A stretch of 64,000 bases of DNA, from NCBI GenBank assembly GCA_012184525.1, contig WOFQ01000007.1, positions 124,001 to 188,000 of the forward strand, in the 5' to 3' direction. Position numbers and translations under genes: made by a program. The stretch comes from Xenoacremonium recifei (Eukaryota > Ascomycota > Sordariomycetes > Hypocreales > Nectriaceae). Positions 22,553-33,369 of the stretch are shown here, piece by piece; within the stretch, counting starts at the first letter, position 1, and each line of letters opens with the position of its first letter. The notes below the pieces were generated by a model that ran no database searches, was not told the origin of the DNA, and was given only the letters and a program-made list of their open reading frames with translations.

Positions 22553-25221
22553 GTGACCCGCTGACGTGGGATCCTCGATGGTCCCCCACGAGGCCGGACC
22601 CTTCTGCGCGGAGGCAACAACGTCTTTTTATCTCGGATCTTCAACGTCAATGCCACGTTACTCGGAGCCATGTGCTTCGAAGGAGTCGAGCTACCTTGCT
22701 CTCACCGTTGATCGACGCTCAACCGTCTCGTGATCGAGGATTTAGGTGCCACCCACCAAGACACTTGCGTACCTCTAGTCTCAATCGCCGCCTCGGCAAC
22801 AGAGAAAGACGGAAGCCTAGCAATTCATTTCTAAAGAAGAGGGAAATACGCGATGCTGACGTCTGATGATGCGGTCAGGATGTTGCGGGCCTAAACCTTT
22901 GAAGACCGGTTCCGTTCATCAAATCAGGATAATCTCCCGCAACTACCAACTACCTCTGACAAGACTCCGCAGCGGCGTTCGGCAAGGCCTTTATCAGACA
23001 AATTTGGCGTATGTCTCAACCGGGTTGTCGTCATTTCCTTTCATCAACGCAAGTCCCTTTATGGAGGGCCCTCTAGAGTACTAGACAGGTCTCAAGTCCG
23101 GTTGTTTGTCTCCACGCACATGGCACACATGTCTCTTCGCCACTAGTCATTCCACGGAGATCGGGAGCCTTACCATACGCCTGTCTTCCCACCAATGGGT
23201 TCTTTGGAATGAATGGGATGAGTTGCAACGTGTCTATGTCTTCGGATGTGGCATCCCCTCAATGGTTAGTCCGTCCCCGGACGGGCAGTCACCTGTGAGT
23301 CTCGCCATCCCAACGCCATCCCAAACTTGGCGCAATCGTTAATCAAGTTGCCTAGCACACAAAGTCGGCCACTTGTTTGCGCTCCAACTGTACTAGCTCC
23401 GGTTCCTGGAAGGTCTTATCAGCCCATACCTCCGTGCTAGCTTCAAGAACAGCGCACATCGACTGGTTATCTAGTGCTGGGGAGGCTTCCGTGTCTCGCG
23501 TGACGCCTTTGACGGCCCTTAGACCCGGGTTCGTGCTTATTATGAAGGAATGAACCGGAAGGATGACGATCGTATACGTCATGGGTATGCTTGATCCGGG
23601 GTCGGGATGAATGCTTACGAGACTGCTGAGGCTCAAAAGAGGACGGGCAACAGGGATTGGTTCAGCCGCAGCCGCTCCCCGCCTGCTTGACTGGTTGGCA
23701 TGGGATCATCTATCTGGTGACAAAATGGCTTTTCATAATTTGGACGATAGAGGCGATTAGCAAAGTCTCGCAGGATGGCCTTGACGGACAGACCTGGCTT
23801 GTCTACTGAGACAACAGCCAGGCAGCAAGAGAAGAGAGAACGAGGCATTATTGTGCGGTTACACAGACTACCTCCTGAACAGCTGACATGGCTGATGAGA
23901 TCATTGAGAAGAAGTGTCATCGGAACTGTACAAAATCGTGAGCGCATCCAGCCAGCTCCAGCAAAGGGGATCCGGAGCGAGACCCTATTCGCGCGCCGGA
24001 GGAGGACCCCTGCCCCCGGAACGGACTAGCGCACCGAGGACCCTGAGAAAGGAGCGGCATGACGTCATATCGATAAGCTAAAGTCCTGACAGTTGATGGA
24101 TTTTGTGCTGTTCCGGGGTGGCATGGAAATATGTGTTGAGGCCTCTGAATTTGGCCTTCTCGTAGAAACTCCCATCTCGTGTCACGCTGTCGATCTCTCC
24201 TTTGTTAGGAATACTTGACCACCGGTCGACTTCATGCAACTCATGATTAGGGCCAATGGCCTCAACTATCGTTGCATCCTGTCTCGCAAGCCATCCCACC
24301 ACCTGGCAACGGCTGGGGGGTGTCTCGCTTGCCTCCCGCACAGCTTCACTTTTCCCACCAGCCAAACCGTCTCCTCGCTAACGGAGGACATCGGAAAACA
24401 GCTCAACCGTCTCCCCATCGTATGTTTTTCCAACCCTAGTCCGGGGATCGGCATTGCCACCACGCGTGTTCGCTGATGACGGTTGGCACAGGCGCCTGTC
24501 TGCCTTACCGCCGGGGGGGGGCTCGGCTCCCTCCATCCCCAATCCAGCCCCGACCCAGACAACCCCAGGCCTAGAAAGCGGGAGAGTCTGGTGCGCGGTC
24601 CAGAACGTCTCTTAATCAAGTTGCTTCTTTTCTTATCCCTACGTCAGTGTCTGGGATGATGACATCGTTGTCGCTGCCATCCTGCTCATGATAGGGCGTT
24701 AAGCTACGACAGCGGCAAGGGGGGGCGCGTTCGAGGCCAGCACCCCACTGACAGCAAACGGTGGGAGGATTTCGCGGTTCTGGCAGCTCATCGGCAGCTA
24801 CCCACGATGAGACACTTAAAAACTTGCTTGATGCCACTCTACTCCTCGATCTGCACGGGAACTTGCAGCTTCGACCATCGAAATCCCTTCCTTCTCTGTC
24901 GTTGACGTGCAGCTACCGACGCCAGTTGGTGTCCTCGATCGTTTCAGTAAGGCTCTCTGTCCACTCGGACAATTTCCTCAGGGTCCTTTCCAGAACACCG
25001 ATCCGCTAACAGCCGGCGCAGATTAGCGACTTCACTGCCACGAGGGGTCCCCGGACAGCTTTCTCTCCCCCGCACGCCTCGAGCTCGCAGCACAGCGTAT
25101 TCCTTTGTTATACTAGACGACGAGCCGAGCCAAGTCGGTGTAATATACTCCGTACAGCGTTGCAACTGCGCTTCGTGCTGAACCTATAACAAATCTCTGG
25201 GTGTGACATCCCGGGGCTTCA
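22553..25221. other. Gene-poor stretch
   Basis: About 2.7 kb without a supported gene. Two minus-strand frames (23352-23636 and 23633-23947) abut in different frames and may be an old pseudogene, but I recognise no domain. A run of G lies near 24511. This stretch marks the change from normal gene density to the repeat-rich region starting near 25 kb. Confidence 0.4.
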
Positions 25222-25661
25222 ATGGGCGACTCATCAAACCGCGCCACGCGCAACTCCAATCTCCAGTGCGAAGACATTCCAAGTTCCTGCGAGGATCAGG
25301 GCGTCTTGGGCGTCGTGACTTTCACTCGAGCGCCTCCCCCAAATCCCCCGCCGTGCTGAAGTGCTAATCCGCCGGCCTCATCACCAGAGTTGGAGACGAA
25401 GACCGCCAGCGACCCAGCCCGCCTGAACCTGACTCCCGCCCCTCCATCCCCGTCCCTGTCGATCTCCAGTATAACCTCGCCCGCCATCTGCACCCTGCGC
25501 GAACGCTGCCCGGGGATCATCCCGATCGCCGGCTCCGCGCTCCACCCGGCTTTGAGCCGCTGACGGAGACGGAATCGGTGCAGCGCATGAGCGCCATTCT
25601 CGGCGAGATTGACCAGATGCTTCAGTCCTCTTCAACTGGTGCCGCCAGCGCGGGCAGTTGA
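25222..25661 (+). CDS. Divergent member of the small two-exon gene family
   Basis: Proposed exons 25222-25265 and 25388-25661 give 105 aa; the 122-nt intron has GTGCGA, a GTGCTAATC branch and CACCAG, and like the array copies it is in phase 2. The second exon ends with a block clearly similar to the array family core: RAPPGFEPLTETES followed by VQRMSAILGEID, compared with RAPPGLQEPLSIAES and QKRMQNILKDLG in the copies at 27-42 kb. Upstream of the core it is longer and unrelated. It lies just left of the first tRNA-Asp gene. It could be the ancestral or single-copy relative from which the array arose. The exon 1 model is the weak point; the core in exon 2 is directly visible. Confidence 0.55.
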
Positions 25662-25863
25662 GAGGACGATCTGTTGACTTTGGATTAAGGTGATTTGCTC
25701 CAAAATCTTGAGTTTCCGACCGCATGAAATCTAACGGGGATCTAGATTACAGAACTCAATTGGATGGCGACTCTCACGGATAGTGCTGAAGCTGTATAGC
25801 TACCATTAAGTTGGCCGGCTCTCACCAGGACCTGATCCACCTACCGGGCGCAAAACGCCTGCA

Positions 25864-25935
25864 TCTTCCGTAGTATAGTGGTCAGTATGCAAGCTTGTCA
25901 CGCTTGAGACCCGGGTTCAATTCCCGGCGGGAGAG
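25864..25935 (+). tRNA. tRNA-Asp (GTC)
   Basis: A 72-nt cloverleaf without intron. The 7-bp acceptor stem pairs TCTTCCG with CGGGAGA, the anticodon arm is CAAGC-TTGTCAC-GCTTG with anticodon GTC, and the T arm contains GGTTCAATTCC. The discriminator is G. A T-rich run (TTCTTTTTTTCC) about 35-45 nt downstream would terminate Pol III. Confidence 0.95.
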
Positions 25936-26909
25936 TCCGCCAAGTCTGATACAGACTTTATGAATTCTTTTTTTCCTTGGGAAGTATTCCTTAATTTTTT
26001 TTGGTGGTTGGTGGAAGTTGGGCCTCTAGGTTAGGTAGCAAGCATTATAACAGGGTGTAAGTAAGGTAGGTCTTACTAAGGGACTATCAGACATCACACG
26101 AATACTACAGCTTTGTTTCATAAACATTATCAAAGCGACTTTGCAGCCGTGAGTTTGCATTGACAGCCCGTAAATTTATCAATCTTACCATTGCGCTCCA
26201 ACGGTGAGCATGTAGCCTGAATCAAAGGCTTATTGCAGAACTCTGAAAACCTAGCTCGCTGAGGAAATATTTTCTAGAAAATCACGCTACCCAGGAAAAT
26301 GAACTCCCCTGAGATAGAACTCGTAGGCTGAATATTTGTTTGTAGGTAGAAGAAGTAAATTAAGGCTAATTCGAGCCCTTTTACAAACGTGGGCAAACGT
26401 GGTGAACGAATTCTGAGTCGCAATTTTCGTGGTCGATTTGTGTCATGTGGGTTGCTAGCAAGATGAAGACCACAGTACCAGAACCAAGAAGCTCGACGTC
26501 AATTGCCCAAGAGCTTGGATATTATCAGGAAACCTGCGTATTTTGCTAACTAGAGCCTTTTAATACTCTTTGAAGAGGCTACTACAGCATAACACTAGTT
26601 TCTAGTACTTCGTACTCATGAGAACCAGCGCCAAAAGTCATTCCCAGTGTCTCGGCGAAGAGCAGCCAGCGAGTGGGAATACCTCTGATCTTCTGTATAT
26701 GCCGCACATAAATGCAACTGACCCCCGAACAACATTTGTCGGCCAAGTATAATCCAATGCTTTTATAGTTGCATTAGTTTTCTGCAAACAAAAAGATGCA
26801 AAGCCAAGGAGGGCCAAGTTTTTGAGAAGAAAGTTATAAGGGCTATATAGGTATCAATAGTGAACCCACCGTCATCACCATCCAGCTACTCAGGCGCCAA
26901 CGCCTGTTA
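25936..26909. other. AT-rich spacer between two identical tRNA-Asp genes
   Basis: About 970 bp, AT-rich, with no open frame of note. The flanks of the two tRNA genes are partly alike (GCGCCAACGCCTGTTATCTTCCG against GCGCAAAACGCCTGCATCTTCCG, shared portion short), so the second tRNA is a duplication of the first. Confidence 0.5.
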
Positions 26910-26981
26910 TCTTCCGTAGTATAGTGGTCAGTATGCAAGCTTGTCACGCTTGAGACCCGGGTTCAATTCCCGGCGGGAGAG
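26910..26981 (+). tRNA. tRNA-Asp (GTC), second copy
   Basis: Its 72 nt match the tRNA at 25864 exactly, including the anticodon arm and the T arm. It is followed by AGCAACCGCCAGACC... and then a long T run near 27010, the Pol III terminator. Its 3' end plus this flank is the sequence that recurs in truncated form near 34945 and 37485. Confidence 0.95.
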
Positions 26982-27821
26982 CAACCGCCAGACCTGCTAT
27001 ACAGGTCAATTTTTTTTTTTCTTTTGGATCACCAAGATCTCGCTCAGGTCAGTTCTCTGGATTTAAGCTTATCTCAGGCTCTATCTATTTATACTGCTTG
27101 ATCTTTATTCTTGACGACCAGAGAGGCCAGCGACCGGTTACGGAGAGAGGCAAGAACTGTAGGCTCTGTTATCGCAGTTCAATGGTACTAGCCTTTTTGT
27201 GCGGCTCACGTGCTCACGTCACTTTGAATGCGGAAGTTTGCAGGAAAAGCAGGGCAGGTAGGGTGGGCGAGGGTGGGCGAGTGTTCCAAAACGACTTTTT
27301 GGCAAGGCGAACCATTTGCGAACCAGAGGCAAGGCAAACAGCAACATCTCCTAAATACCTCCTCCTTACAGAGGAAGTGGATCACACGAAATGCAAGATG
27401 TTCTCACGGTATGCAGGTCTCGAGATCCAATCAATTGCTTCGCTTTCGTGTGCGATTTGCATTTGATGCGCCTTGGCTCTGATGGACCACATTCATCGCC
27501 TAATCATTACATTGATCACACACTTAATACAGGTGTACGAGGTGGCGGGTTGCGTTGTCAATTCCATAAGCATGGGAAAGCATGCCGGTTTCTCGCCTGA
27601 CTGAACCGGGGTTGACAGTACGCGGCCAGGACGAGTAGACATAAATAGGAAGGGTAGCCACGCTGTTCAATACACTCTCAAATTCTTTACCTGGCTCTTT
27701 TCAACCCTTACTCTTGAACGCAAAGGGATTCCCCTCTGATAAGACCGAAAAACCTCATAACCCCTGTGTCTGGGCCTCGAATAGTCCTGAGTCTCCATTG
27801 CTACTGGGATTGGTGACAAAA
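26982..27821. promoter_or_regulatory. Upstream region of small gene A with paired GCGAACCA boxes and TATA
   Basis: Two GCGAACCA boxes at 27307-27314 and 27318-27325 start 11 bp apart, on the same helix face; the second is 497 bp before the ATG of copy A. A TGCGGAAGTTTGC motif lies at about 27229. An ATAAATA TATA-like box is at 27641-27647, 181 bp before the ATG. The same pair recurs before copies B (one box altered), D and F. Confidence 0.6.
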
Positions 27822-28115
27822 ATGGGCCCCAACAAGTGAGTATATATTCCGATTGAGGGTTTCGAACGCCCTTCTTCTTTCATTTGTCTTCTTTGCCTGT
27901 TCCATTGTCTGATTAAATGCAGAGGTACCCCGAACGTCTCTCCGGCGCCACCCACCTCCGTTCAACACTTCCAGGCGGACGAGCCAAAGCGATACCACAG
28001 AGCACCTCCTGGCCTGCAACAGCCTCTTTCTGTTACCCAGTCTCGTCAGAGGATGCATCATATCCTCAAGGACCTCGGCTTCTACACCCCCCCTGGCCCG
28101 AACAATAAGCTGTAG
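27822..28115 (+). CDS. Small two-exon gene, array copy A
   Basis: Exons 27822-27835 (14 nt) and 27923-28115 give 68 aa; the intron is 87 nt (GTGAGT...TGCAG). The first exon encodes MGPN plus two bases of the next codon. The second exon has a short Pro/Ser/Thr-rich lead, then the family core: FQADEPKRYHRAPPGLQ, PLSVTQSRQRM and ILKDLGF, and a short tail ending in NNKL. There is no signal peptide, no membrane segment and no cysteine pattern, so the product is a small soluble cytosolic or nuclear protein by default. I recognise no known family. The shared gene structure with copies B-F supports that this is a real gene and not a chance frame. Confidence 0.72.
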
Positions 28116-30358
28116 GCTCATTGAGTATGTCAACTGGCTTCACCCATAAGCATGGCACGATTGTCGCATTGCGCTCGCAGTCTGCAGCGAATATATCGAA
28201 TCCAATAACTTCCTAAAGCGGAAAGGGAATCTCGAGAAAATACAGTCACACAACGGGCCTTAAGAGACATGATACCCTGGCTCTAGGACTGCCAGATTAT
28301 GCTGCCCACTTTGTACGTCAAGGTTGGCTGCACAATTACCATCGCTGTGGAGAGAAGGATTCCTCTTGAAGGGCCGGGTCTGGCCCGACGCGGGCAGTGT
28401 TCAATAGCGATATATATGTCATAGCTCTGAATCTCTCTCGTCTATGCTCTCCTGTCTGCGGCTCGCTTGCGTCCACTTTCTACGGAGTACTTAGCACCAT
28501 GCGATGCATAAGACTCACAGTGATCGTAAAACATGTTCTACCTATTCGGTACAGTGTTCACAAACTCAAGTTCATATGGTACTATTGTTCCATACAGTAA
28601 AGCTTCAATCACCCATGAAATGGTGGGAAGCGATCGGATGAACTTTGCAGGGTTTCCTGAGCAAGTCGCCCCGATGCAGCCGATACCTTCCCATTCAATG
28701 CATCTTACCCTGCACACTGCGGATGGGTGCTGACTAGCCAGGAAGAAGTCATGATGCTCGTGAAGAAGAGTCCTTTCTCACCCTAGTCAAGCCGGTGTAC
28801 AGTAGCTCGCACAGTACAGCCTATATATGCTGATTGGCTATAGTGATAGTGGCTTTGAGCCAGCTTGCCAGTTATGAGCGACGAATCGGTCACGTCAAGC
28901 CACAATATGCCAGTGTCTTACTAATGGGCCGCACGGTCTAAACCTCCACCTCCAAGCCTGCTCCAAGCCTGCTCCAAGCTAGGACCGCAAGCGATTACAC
29001 TCAAATTGGCATGCGGAAGTCTGCCTTTACTGGCCAATGTGATAGCTGTCAGCTGAGAGGTTGCCTTCTTGGCATGCCCGAAATTGCTGCCGCAGTCCCG
29101 GCTGGGACTATAAGTGATAGTGGTTCGCGGGCACATTAGCAGCATGCGGCACCGACGGACGAGACGGACCAGGACTTGCGGCTCATGAGGACAAGAACTG
29201 CAAGAGACAGATGAGGACAAGAACTGCAAGAGACAGGCGCCCACCCCCGGACATCAGGGCTGCGCCGTTCTCGGATGGCCCGCCACCCCCATCAGCTAAC
29301 GTCCCTCGAGCGTTGATAGGGCAATTCTTATCGCCTTGATACTAAGCATTCAATTTGCCTAAGGCTTGACTTATTTTGATGCAACTTGAATAAGCTGTTC
29401 GGGTGTGGCCACAGCGCGCCTAAGACCTAGAATGCCCTCCCATGGCGTCTCTCTTGGGCAGCCACCACCGTTTGGCAGCATTCTTGTTTGCCTTACCTCT
29501 CATTGAACCTGTAGCGAGGGCCCGATTGCCTAACTTGAGTTGACTTGTAAGCCCTGTCCCACGCCATGAGACCTCAAGAATCTGTACCGGGGCAGCATTT
29601 AACAAATTGTCGTCTGTCTTGAGTCTGGGTTCCGAGCGGAAAAAAAATTAACTGGACCATGAGTAACAATGTATTGAACTTCGACTCCTTGATCCTAGTA
29701 TGACCAAGTACCTAGGTTCGTGAGCGTCCGTCATCTTACTAAGTACCTACTTACCGTCGTGCACTGACGAGGTTTCTCAAAGTGACGAAGTTCTTGCAAG
29801 CCGACGGACTTCTTGCAAAGTAAGGAACTCTTGGACGCGGCCGTCTCATGACGTGAGACTTCCTGACCGCCGCAAGGCAACCAAACCATCAAGCGCCATC
29901 CCCCGAAACAGCGCCGCAACGCCAGCTCATCGGTTGTCAGATCGGTTCCCCGTCCCAATCGCTGCAAGGCGTCCCTGCAAGGCGTTCAATTTTTTCCTCA
30001 GGGCAAACGCCCCAAATTACTTTACATGATCTTCTGCAAGGCGAATTTTCTCATTGTCTTCTCTGAGAGAGCATTGGACAAGGCAATGGCCGCCGTCGGG
30101 CGCTCTTTGGGATGCTTTCCTCGCACGAGGTGAATGGCGCCGAAGTTTGACGGCCCTCGTGTCCGATATTGTGGTCATTTCACTCTTGAAGCTCGATCTG
30201 GTCTGTTTGATGAATTTCGACGAACAGTTGGGCTTAGGATGCTGTGGTGGATTACAACCCCAAAAATTGATGTTGCAATGCCTCAGCTGGGAAATCCGGG
30301 CCAGCAGTCTGAATGGACTGAAGGTAAGTCCCTTCAGCTCGCATTCAACGATTAAATT
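28116..30358. other. Repeat-rich spacer of duplicated unit 1
   Basis: There is no supported gene. Parts are similar to unit 2: about 29320-29990 corresponds to 37010-37980, including a minus-strand block (RSEPRLKTDD then LLNAAPVQILEV in this copy) that stays readable in both. A stretch near 28995-29125 resembles the promoter of copy D, with TGCGGAAGTCTGC at about 29012 and CTATAAGTGATAG at about 29110, but no family gene follows it. Short tandem repeats lie at 28946-28975 and 29189-29240. Confidence 0.5.
29189..29240. repeat. Tandem direct repeat, about 25-bp unit x2
   Basis: The sequence ACAAGAACTGCAAGAGACAG occurs twice in direct succession with the same GAGG lead. It is non-coding as far as can be seen. 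Confidence 0.7.
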
Positions 30359-30578
30359 GCGAACCATCTCATGCGCAACAGGTAAGGCGATCCAGTTGCG
30401 AACCATCAATTTCTAGACTGTTTTTTGTGGGGGGTAGGGGGAGAAACGGATCCCGATGGATGTAGACGTCAAAAGGGCATGTTCTTGGTCGGCCGGGGAT
30501 TGCCTTGGGGGACGATGGTCATGGGCGGCTGATGACAGTGTCCGTCCGGACTCACGTCTAGATAGATAGCTATAAATA
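30359..30578 (+). promoter_or_regulatory. Putative control region of small gene B
   Basis: GCGAACCA at 30359-30366, GCGATCCA at 30387-30394 and GCGAACCA at 30398-30405; the last two keep the 11-bp start-to-start spacing seen before copies A, D and F. The TATA box TATAAATA is at 30571-30578, 190 bp before the ATG. Confidence 0.55.
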
Positions 30579-30760
30579 CACCGGCAAGTTCTTTTCCTCC
30601 CATTTCCTCGGAGCATTCAATCCTGATTTTTCTTCCATAAGCCAGCGAGCAGCGTCTTTAGAGCAGTTAAAAGAAGATCAACCATCTCTGCTTCCACGCC
30701 TTTACGGCCACACATAACAACCACGCCCGTCTGCATCTCATTTGATCAACACCGACTACA

Positions 30761-31076
30761 ATGCCTGCCAAAAAGTAAGTCTCCGCAACAGTATGAGCCT
30801 TTACTCTGTTCTATCCCCTTTCAATTTTATCTTTACGTCTGCAAAGTCCTGATCGGTCGGTGCAGCAGTTCGAACATCCCGCCCAAGCCTACGACCCACC
30901 TTCAACATTTCTATGCTGAAGAGATTGGACGCTATCATAGAGCGCCCCCGGGGCTCCAGGAACCTCTGTCAATTGCAGAGTCCCAAGAGAGAATGCGAAA
31001 CATTTTTAACACGCCTTGGCTTCAACAATACCTCCTGCCCAAAGAACAAGCTGTGAACTCGTCCCGGTTCCGCTAG
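30761..31076 (+). CDS. Small two-exon gene, array copy B, frameshifted near its 3' end
   Basis: Exons 30761-30774 (14 nt, MPAK plus two bases) and 30869-31076 read as 73 aa; the intron is 94 nt (GTAAGT...CAG). The acceptor is a tandem CAGCAG, so an alternative exon start at 30866 would add one residue. The core FYAEEIGRYHRAPPGLQ and PLSIAES is intact, but compared with copy E one extra base between about 31003 and 31016 shifts the frame before the LGF motif. The family-typical ending is then read in the wrong frame (TPWLQQYLLPKEQ) and translation runs on to a TAG at 31074. In the original frame the usual ...KNKL stop is present at about 31056. Probably a recently damaged copy, or a variant tail. 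Confidence 0.6.
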
Positions 31077-32828
31077 CTAGGCGGTCATACTCGATCAGAT
31101 TCCCAACCTAGTAGACGATAAAAGGCCGCTTCCATGAGACTTAAGATGCGGGCTAACTGTGTAACTTCTTTCAACCCATTTGCCACCGATGTCAAGGGTG
31201 ACGGTGTGTTGGAGAAATAAGTTCAACACCATAAGATGGTCAAACGAATCTGGGGATCACTGGGTCTTGGGTGGGGCAGTGCGGGAGCTGATATAGTGGC
31301 CGAGGACATGAAGCTTAAACTCTATATCGCTATTATTGAGGTCTATTTACGTCGCAACTCTCTGCCTCCGTTCCACCGAGTCTATGGAAGAACCAAGAAG
31401 ATGGGAATTAAAATTTGAGACTGCGGGATCTGTTTATTAGTATTTCATTGCAGGAGCTTTATTGCCAAACCAGTATGAATTATAGCGGGTGGTATTAGTG
31501 AAGCGGCGGGGGGCTTTAACCCCGCAGTGTTGGAGTCGCTTCTTAACAATGCGCCAGTCCGAAGATGACTTCTGGTGGTAACCCTGGCGCTCGAGGAATA
31601 GGTGAGATTACCGGTCAAACGACGAGCTGAAAAAGTCTATTATGTCTTTGATGGTAGATTACAATCGAAGCCACAGCTTCGGGGTTGAACTTGCAGTAAT
31701 TACCACTTTAATTGATGTTGGGCTCTTAGATAAGATCAAGCAGCTTCTTTGAGAGGACGTAGCTAGCCGGGCGCCTTGCGTTAGCTCCAGTAATAGCAGA
31801 AAAAAAAAATGTGGCGGAGGCGGGCTCGATCCTTACTGGGTGAATGTGGCGACTATCACTCAGTGGAGGCTCTTTGACGCTGATGGGCGAAGTAAGGGGT
31901 GGAATGGTAGCTGAATGCTGGTGACAAAAGTCGATTCCATGCTCGACTTCACACTCGACGGCGCACTCGACTTCGCACTCGACGGCACACTCGGCGACGC
32001 ACTCGACGACGCACTCGACGACGCACTCGACGACGCACTCGACTACGCACTCGACGGCGCACTCGACTTCACCCTTGACGGCGCACTCGCCTTCGCAGTC
32101 GACGGCACACTCGACGGCGCACTCGACTCCAGCCCTGAGTCCCACTCTTCCGGCACACCCACCTGAAATCCCTGCTCAACGGATTACTTGTAGTCCGACG
32201 ACGGGAGGCGCCCGCAAGTCCAGCTTCACGCACATGCCGGTTCCCTCGGGGCTATGACAATATGTCGAGGCCAAACTCGTTGTGTTGGGTTGAACGAATA
32301 CGCACCCAGAAATCTCTCTGGGGGCTCAGCACACTCATCGCACGAGTAATGAAGACGACCATTGAGCTAAATGGAAGCGAATTTGCTTTAGGATTTCTGC
32401 GTAGGTAATCACATACATGTCACGAGGTAAGCAATCACTGACACCTGTGCCATCTCCGGAGCTGTCTGCTGGCATCAGAGCCTTGGTCTTCTCTGGTTAT
32501 CCAGTCGCCAGGGTTCATTAACGTGGACCCTTGGACTGCTTACAAGGATCGGCTTCCCCCCCTACCCCCCCGGCCTGGAAGCTTTCCCCCCCCAGCCTGG
32601 AAGCTCCATCGCCCGCGGCTGGTCTGATCTCGAGCTAGATGGAGAGACTAGCAAACCTCGGACACCTCTGCATGAGACCAGCAATGAATACACCTCATGC
32701 CCCTGTGCGATGCTGTTTAATGCCACTCCCCCGTCATCAACAGTATGAGTTTGCTAATTCCCATCCACCTGACTACCAGGCGAGCGCCCACCTCCTGGGC
32801 TGACCATCTGCGGCTCAGAGGGAGCAGC
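31077..32828. other. Unit 1 spacer with a decayed minus-strand frame
   Basis: This region matches 39209-40420 of unit 2. About 31480-31760 corresponds to 39640-39930; on the minus strand both encode a similar broken peptide (YVLSKKLLDLI with CKFNPEAVASIV here), interrupted by stops, so an old pseudogene of unknown origin. A plus-strand frame at 31236-31418 also has a degraded match at about 39401-39560. A 12-bp minisatellite follows. Runs of C occur near 32555-32595. Confidence 0.5.
31935..32135. repeat. 12-bp minisatellite (GCACTCGACGGC-like)
   Basis: About 16 imperfect copies of a 12-bp unit, GCACTCGAC followed by GGC, TTC, GAC or TAC. Because the unit is a multiple of three, frames stay open on both strands (Asp-Ala-Leu repeats on plus, Val-Glu-Cys repeats on minus). 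The equivalent place in unit 2 (about 40020-40095) has only a degraded remnant, so the array expanded after the duplication or contracted in unit 2. Confidence 0.85.
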
Positions 32829-33041
32829 TATAAGTAGAGGGAGGGGTGATGTGTTTTCATCACCTTTTCTCCATTCTCTTCGCCTTTATTGTGTTAAAGG
32901 TAGTCATTCCACCGCCTTTCTTCAAGAAACTTACTTTGTATTCAACAAAAAGCTCAAGAAACCTCTTCACCACTTTGGCGTCTGCGCTTCGCTTGTGAGG
33001 CTGACCGAAGTCCCCGTCACCGCTGACCAGCAACCACGAAG

Positions 33042-33328
33042 ATGCCTGCCAACGAGTAAGTATTCGTCTGGAGCGAAAATCTTCCAGGAGCCTTTGTACA
33101 TCCTGGTATTATCTTGACATGTCCAAAATTCTGATCAAATGGTGTAGCACTCCAAATGTGCCCTCGGCCACTCCAGCCCAGAACTTCCAAGGGGAGGAGC
33201 CGAAGCGCTACCAGAGAGCACCTCCCGGCTTCCAGAAGCCGCTGACTGTAGCGGAGTCTCGCAAAAGGATGCAGAATATTCTGAAAGACCTGGGATTTGA
33301 TACCTCCTTGCCTCAGGCGAGCTTGTAG
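33042..33328 (+). CDS. Small two-exon gene, array copy C
   Basis: Exons 33042-33055 (14 nt, MPAN plus two bases) and 33148-33328 give 64 aa; the intron is 92 nt (GTAAGT...GTAG). Core: FQGEEPKRYQRAPPGFQ, PLTVAESRKRM and ILKDLGF, ending in PQASL. It is the shortest copy and differs at positions invariant elsewhere (YQR for YHR, GFQ for GLQ). A TATA-like TATAAGTA starts at 32829, 213 bp before the ATG; I did not find the GCGAACCA pair upstream. The equivalent position in unit 2 (about 40.42 kb) has lost this gene by deletion. A fragment of an unrelated E1-like gene starts only about 40 bp downstream. Confidence 0.7.
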
Positions 33329-33369
33329 AAGCAGGACGCCTTTAAAAGTCAGCTTCGACATGGTGCAGG

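Noticed and set aside
23352..23947. Two abutting minus-strand frames that might form one gene
   Set aside because: They overlap in different frames with no good intron between them and no recognisable domain; at most an old pseudogene.
31935..32135. CRISPR-like array
   Set aside because: Units are contiguous without spacers and the organism is a eukaryote; it is a minisatellite.
31726..32166. Repeat proteins on either strand over the minisatellite
   Set aside because: The 12-bp unit is a multiple of three, so open frames on both strands are expected; neither has a convincing gene context.
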